Shown here piece by piece: positions 31,039-31,480 of a DNA stretch of 31,480 nucleotides. The stretch spans positions 1 to 31,480 of the forward strand of contig CAUDNR010003857.1 of NCBI GenBank assembly GCA_958430865.1. The letters are read 5' to 3'. The stretch comes from Entrophospora sp. SA101 (taxonomy: Eukaryota; Glomeromycota; Glomeromycetes; Entrophosporales; Entrophosporaceae). The notes beneath the pieces were generated by a model. The model was not told the DNA's origin, did no database searches, and was given only the letters and a program-made list of their open reading frames with translations. The position numbers and the translations under genes were made by a program. How positions within the stretch are numbered: the stretch's first letter is position 1; every line of letters begins with the position of its first letter.

Positions 31039-31480
31039 TATTATTATTAAAAATTTTTCGTCAAATATTTAAAAAAAAAAAAAATCTTTTTTCGCGATTA
31101 ATAATCCGCCAGGAAAGGACTCAATTGATGCCGATCTGGAAAATTTCATAGTAATAAATATTAGTATTAGTAATAATGATAATAACAGTCGATTTTTCCC
31201 CCATAGAAAATTTTATATCAGACTATGTAAATCAAAAGTAAAAATATGAAGCAGTTAAATCTGTTGGTTTTCTGCTATATAACGAGCGGTCATACATTTA
31301 AAATATATAAAATAATTAGAATGTGTCCCAAAAGAATATCTTCATTAATAATATTATTAAATGTAAGAAGCCTACAAATTAATTTCTTTAATAACCACAA
31401 TGTTTAGCTACTGACTTTATTATTTTTACTGTATTCATTTATATTCAGAATAAACTAACAATAATTATAATAATAATAAA
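31039..31480. other. 5' flank of the carrier remnant
   Basis: AT-rich sequence with an AAT/TAA-rich stretch around 31150-31190. It would contain the promoter of the minus-strand carrier gene if that is still transcribed. No gene recognised to the end of the window. Confidence 0.5.

Noticed and set aside
1..31480. tRNA or rRNA genes, CRISPR arrays, bacterial operon signals
   Set aside because: No cloverleaf or rRNA-like block was recognised by eye. The regular direct repeats lack unique spacers of constant length. The genome is eukaryotic, with introns in every intact gene. A tRNA scan would settle the first point.

Overview
The window is nuclear DNA of an intron-rich, very AT-rich eukaryote. 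The proteins point to an early-diverging fungus, and the style of the genes (short GT-AG introns, first exons of one or a few codons, F-box/leucine-rich and kinase relics, many decayed DNA transposons) most resembles an arbuscular mycorrhizal fungus (Glomeromycotina, Rhizophagus-like). That assignment is inference from gene style and protein resemblance; no search was run.

Layout. 1-1320: AT-rich spacer ending in a degenerate A-rich repeat. 1326-2506 (+): ITC1-like WHIM/WSD gene remnant with two frame breaks. About 2890-3480 (-): decayed F-box/leucine-rich-type relic. 3802-5049 (+): exosome core subunit RRP42. 6078-7621 (+): HPM1/METTL18 histidine methyltransferase, followed by a partial duplication of its last intron and a 63-bp tandem repeat. 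8245-9840 (-): SEC13. 10101-10588 (+): Sec61 beta, head-to-head with SEC13 across 260 bp. 11043-16309 (-): a 15-exon BRPF/NTO1-type chromatin reader (EPL-like region, PHD, extended PHD, bromodomain, PWWP) with a coding minisatellite. 18390-19615: decayed hAT transposon with an 8-bp target duplication and a recognisable hAT C-terminal motif. About 19690-20040 (+): tail of a protein kinase, broken. 20853-20992: 19-bp minisatellite. 21672-23140 (-): Myb/SANT-like trihelix DNA-binding protein with a C-terminal coiled coil. 23254-25025 (+): mitochondrial-type Era GTPase, divergent from the Myb-like gene with only 113 bp between start codons. 25974-26703: a second hAT-type element with its own 8-bp duplication. 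About 27603-28503: a GC-rich foldback element built of repeated GGACGGG/CCCGTCC hairpins. 28782-29098: possible small element. 30277-31038 (-): truncated MTM1/SLC25A39-40-type mitochondrial carrier.

How the genes work together. The intact genes are housekeeping genes on separate pathways: RNA decay (RRP42), ribosomal protein methylation (HPM1), ER export and translocation (SEC13, Sec61 beta), histone acetylation targeting (NTO1) and mitochondrial ribosome assembly (Era). The only functional pairing I can defend is SEC13/Sec61 beta: both act in the early secretory pathway, share a 260-bp divergent promoter, and both have a first coding exon that is just the ATG. From about 18.3 kb on, the window is dominated by transposon debris and gene fragments, with the Myb-like and Era genes as an intact island. 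Exon boundaries were worked out by hand from GT/AG signals, phase and family alignment from memory. All intact gene models close in frame.
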